Shown here one piece after another: positions 59,901-62,900 of a DNA stretch of 64,000 nt. This DNA comes from Aplysia californica (taxonomy: Eukaryota; Mollusca; Gastropoda; Aplysiida; Aplysiidae): positions 423,351 through 487,350 of the forward strand of contig NW_004797845.1 of the NCBI RefSeq assembly GCF_000002075.1. Reading direction: 5' to 3'. The notes beneath the pieces are model-generated. The model ran no database searches, had not been told where the DNA came from, and saw only the letters and a program-made list of their open reading frames with translations. The position numbers and the translations under genes were made by a program. Every line of letters starts with the position of its first letter. Position 1 is the first letter of the stretch.

Positions 59901-62900
59901 TTGAATGATCTAAATTGTGTTGGTGGTGGTCATAAAATGTTTACAACCAATCAGTCAATGGACAGGATATTGGTTGCACAGGGAATGTATCATGTACATG
60001 TATATAGGTTGCAAACAGGGTATTGCGCTGTATTTCTTTTCAGCTCAACTGATTTTTCTTTCATCTGAAAGTGACTGCTGGTTAGGGGTATTCAAGGTCT
60101 TTGCATCGAATAATGTTTAAGAGATTAGATGTGGCCTTTTCATTCCACTTTTTTATTTCTAGATTTGTTCCTTAGTGTTTTGGTAATCTGGTGGTTAGGC
60201 CATTGGCTTTTAGTCTTGAGATTGCATTTTTTTTTAGGCCAAGGTTCAGCTCAGCTTGATGTTTAGTCTTTGGGAAAGGCATTATACACAAATTTTCCCA
60301 TTTGGCTCGATTCTATTGAAGATGGATGTTAAATTTAGAGGTCCAGCCTCTTAAATTACCTAACAGTTTTGCAAAAGGCGTTAAACTCCCACTTTTTTTT
60401 ACATATGTCAAATGTCAAATTCAATCCACAGCTTTGAATTAGTTCAGTCACAAAGGTGCTGGGAAAAGACTGACATGCTTTGCATACATATAATGAAAAA
60501 TTGTGCATTTGTATGATATCAATTACAAGACACCACTGACATTGATTGAAGCATCTTCTGTTTGAAGCTCCTGTTTTTATTTTGTTTGCTTTTTACAAAT
60601 TTTCTTCTGTTTTCTTTTCTCCAGTGGTTGTTTCTCAGAAGGGATGAGAGAGATGATCAAAAAGTTTGCCAGAGATGTTTATGCTGTGAGTATTTATAGT
60701 TATATCTGCTCTTGGTTAAAGTAAAAGTGGTACTTTGCATTTCTCCCTCCCTTTATTCCTCTGAGAGAGACATACTGGTGCACACACATGATGCTTGCAT
60801 GCATCTCACACTCTTTAAAAGAGAGAGAGAGAGAGAGTTATGTACATGGAAGGTGTGAGGAGAGAAAATCTGTCTGACTATGATATAATCAACAAGTTTT
60901 CCTGTCCAGTATGTCAGTGTAACTGCCTGGAATTCTGAAGCTCATAACTGTCTTTAGTACAGAAAAAGTGTTGTATAAGAGACATTTTTCCTGAGTCAAA
61001 TGTATTTTTTTAAAAAGCCAAAGTCAAAAGATATTTTGTAACCAAGATACTTTTCTATGATTTGTGCATAACTTTGCGAAATGTGGTTGAATTATATGTA
61101 GGATTCTAACATGAATGATTGAACATTTTCTTGCTTTGTTTTCTTTTATTTTTACCGGAAAGTAGAAAATACGTTGCAGGTGAATCCTGTAACATGTTTC
61201 ATTTTCTTTATCATGTTGATTGTTCTAGTTTGGTCTTGGAGTGGAACCAGACGATGAAAACAGCCGAGTTCCTGTGATGGCCTGGAATACCTGTGCGTTT
61301 ACCGTGCAGGCACTCGGTCAGTTGTGGCTTGTTGTTTTGTTGATAGTGAGCAGTGCTCATTCAGTGGCGTCGTTGGCCTAGTGGTTAGGCTACCGGACTC
61401 GTAATCATGAGGTTGCGGGGTCGGGGGTTCGAGCTGCAGGCCTGACGTTGTGTCCTTGGGAAGGACACTTTACACTAATTTTCCTCACTTCACCCAGGTG
61501 GAAATGGGTACCTGGCCATAGACAGCGAAAGGTCTTGTCAGTATGTTAGTGTTTTTGCGCCTATAAATGGCTGCTTGCACTGTATGCTTCCCAGGAAGTT
61601 GAGTTTGTTTCAGAATGCTCTCCGGTCTGCAGGGGTAATAGTATAGATTGTGAAGCGCATAGAGCTTGCTTTTGAGCGGGGATTTGCGCTATACAAATGC
61701 TATCTATTATTGTTGTTATTACTACTCGCGATAGCTTGGTTGTGAGAACATATACTATGGTTGTTGGAGTCCCTACTAAATGCAGTGTAGGTGGTTAAAA
61801 GGGTTGAGTGCTTGGTTCACTGGACTTGTCACAGGGATAAGAGGAGATGTTTCTGAATAAACTAGAAAAATATTTCAAACTTTTCTCTGATTTAATCCTG
61901 AAACTTCCGGGAGGCAGGTCAAGGTCCTAACCCTTTCCCACAGTGACTGGTAGTTGTATGTGACTCAGAATGTGACAGCACTGTCATGTAAGCAGGGTGT
62001 ACACTCTAAACCCATAACAAGCCTAGGTCACTCCCATCTACCACATATTAGGGGGGGGGTTACTGATCAGGTTTTTGCCTTCAGATGGTCTAGGGGTGGT
62101 TAAAGGGTATATCTGGTAGGTCTTATTTTTTTTCTCTCTCGTATCTGTTTTGCATTTTGTACTAAACTCTTTCTCTGCCCATTACCGATATATCGGCACA
62201 AGGCTATACTCAAACTTTATTTGTGGGTGGTTAGCGGGTTCTCTGGTGTGGTTTGCTGCTGCTTCTTCTTTCCTATCAGACATCTATCACCCTTATCTCC
62301 CCTCTTTCTTTTTTATGTTTGTTACTTTCTTGTAACACCTCTAATCTCCTGCGCTCATATGACCTTATGCAGTTGCGAGCGCCGTAAAACCTCTACTAAA
62401 ACAAAACAAACTTTATTTAATTCGTAAATACTTGATCCATAATTTTAAGTTTTGATATAAACAAATCTCAAAAGTAGAAACTTCCTGCAACGAAATATAG
62501 TGTCTATAACTACGTAAGAGGGTGGAAATTGAAATTGTTGAAGTATTTTGTGTGGTGTGTTTGTCAAACCGAAACACGAAAGATGATCACACCAATTTCT
62601 AGTTCTAGCTATGTTTTCTGGGCCTGGTAGTAAACGACCCTAAAGGCATATAACTTGTAAAACAGACTAGGGAATTTTTCTTTAGTAAACTTGAGGACAG
62701 AGATGATATTGTCTTAGAATCCTTAGCTTTAGATTCTGATTCGGCCGATGATTGAATCAAGAGTGAAAAGCATGAAAGACATAATTCGTAGATCTAAATC
62801 TACAGTGACAGCAAAGAGGATAGATGGAGATAGGGAAGTGAGTGAATATGCTTGGAAATGGAAGGGAAATGAGAAAGCCAAGAGAAGTGAAAATCAAGAG

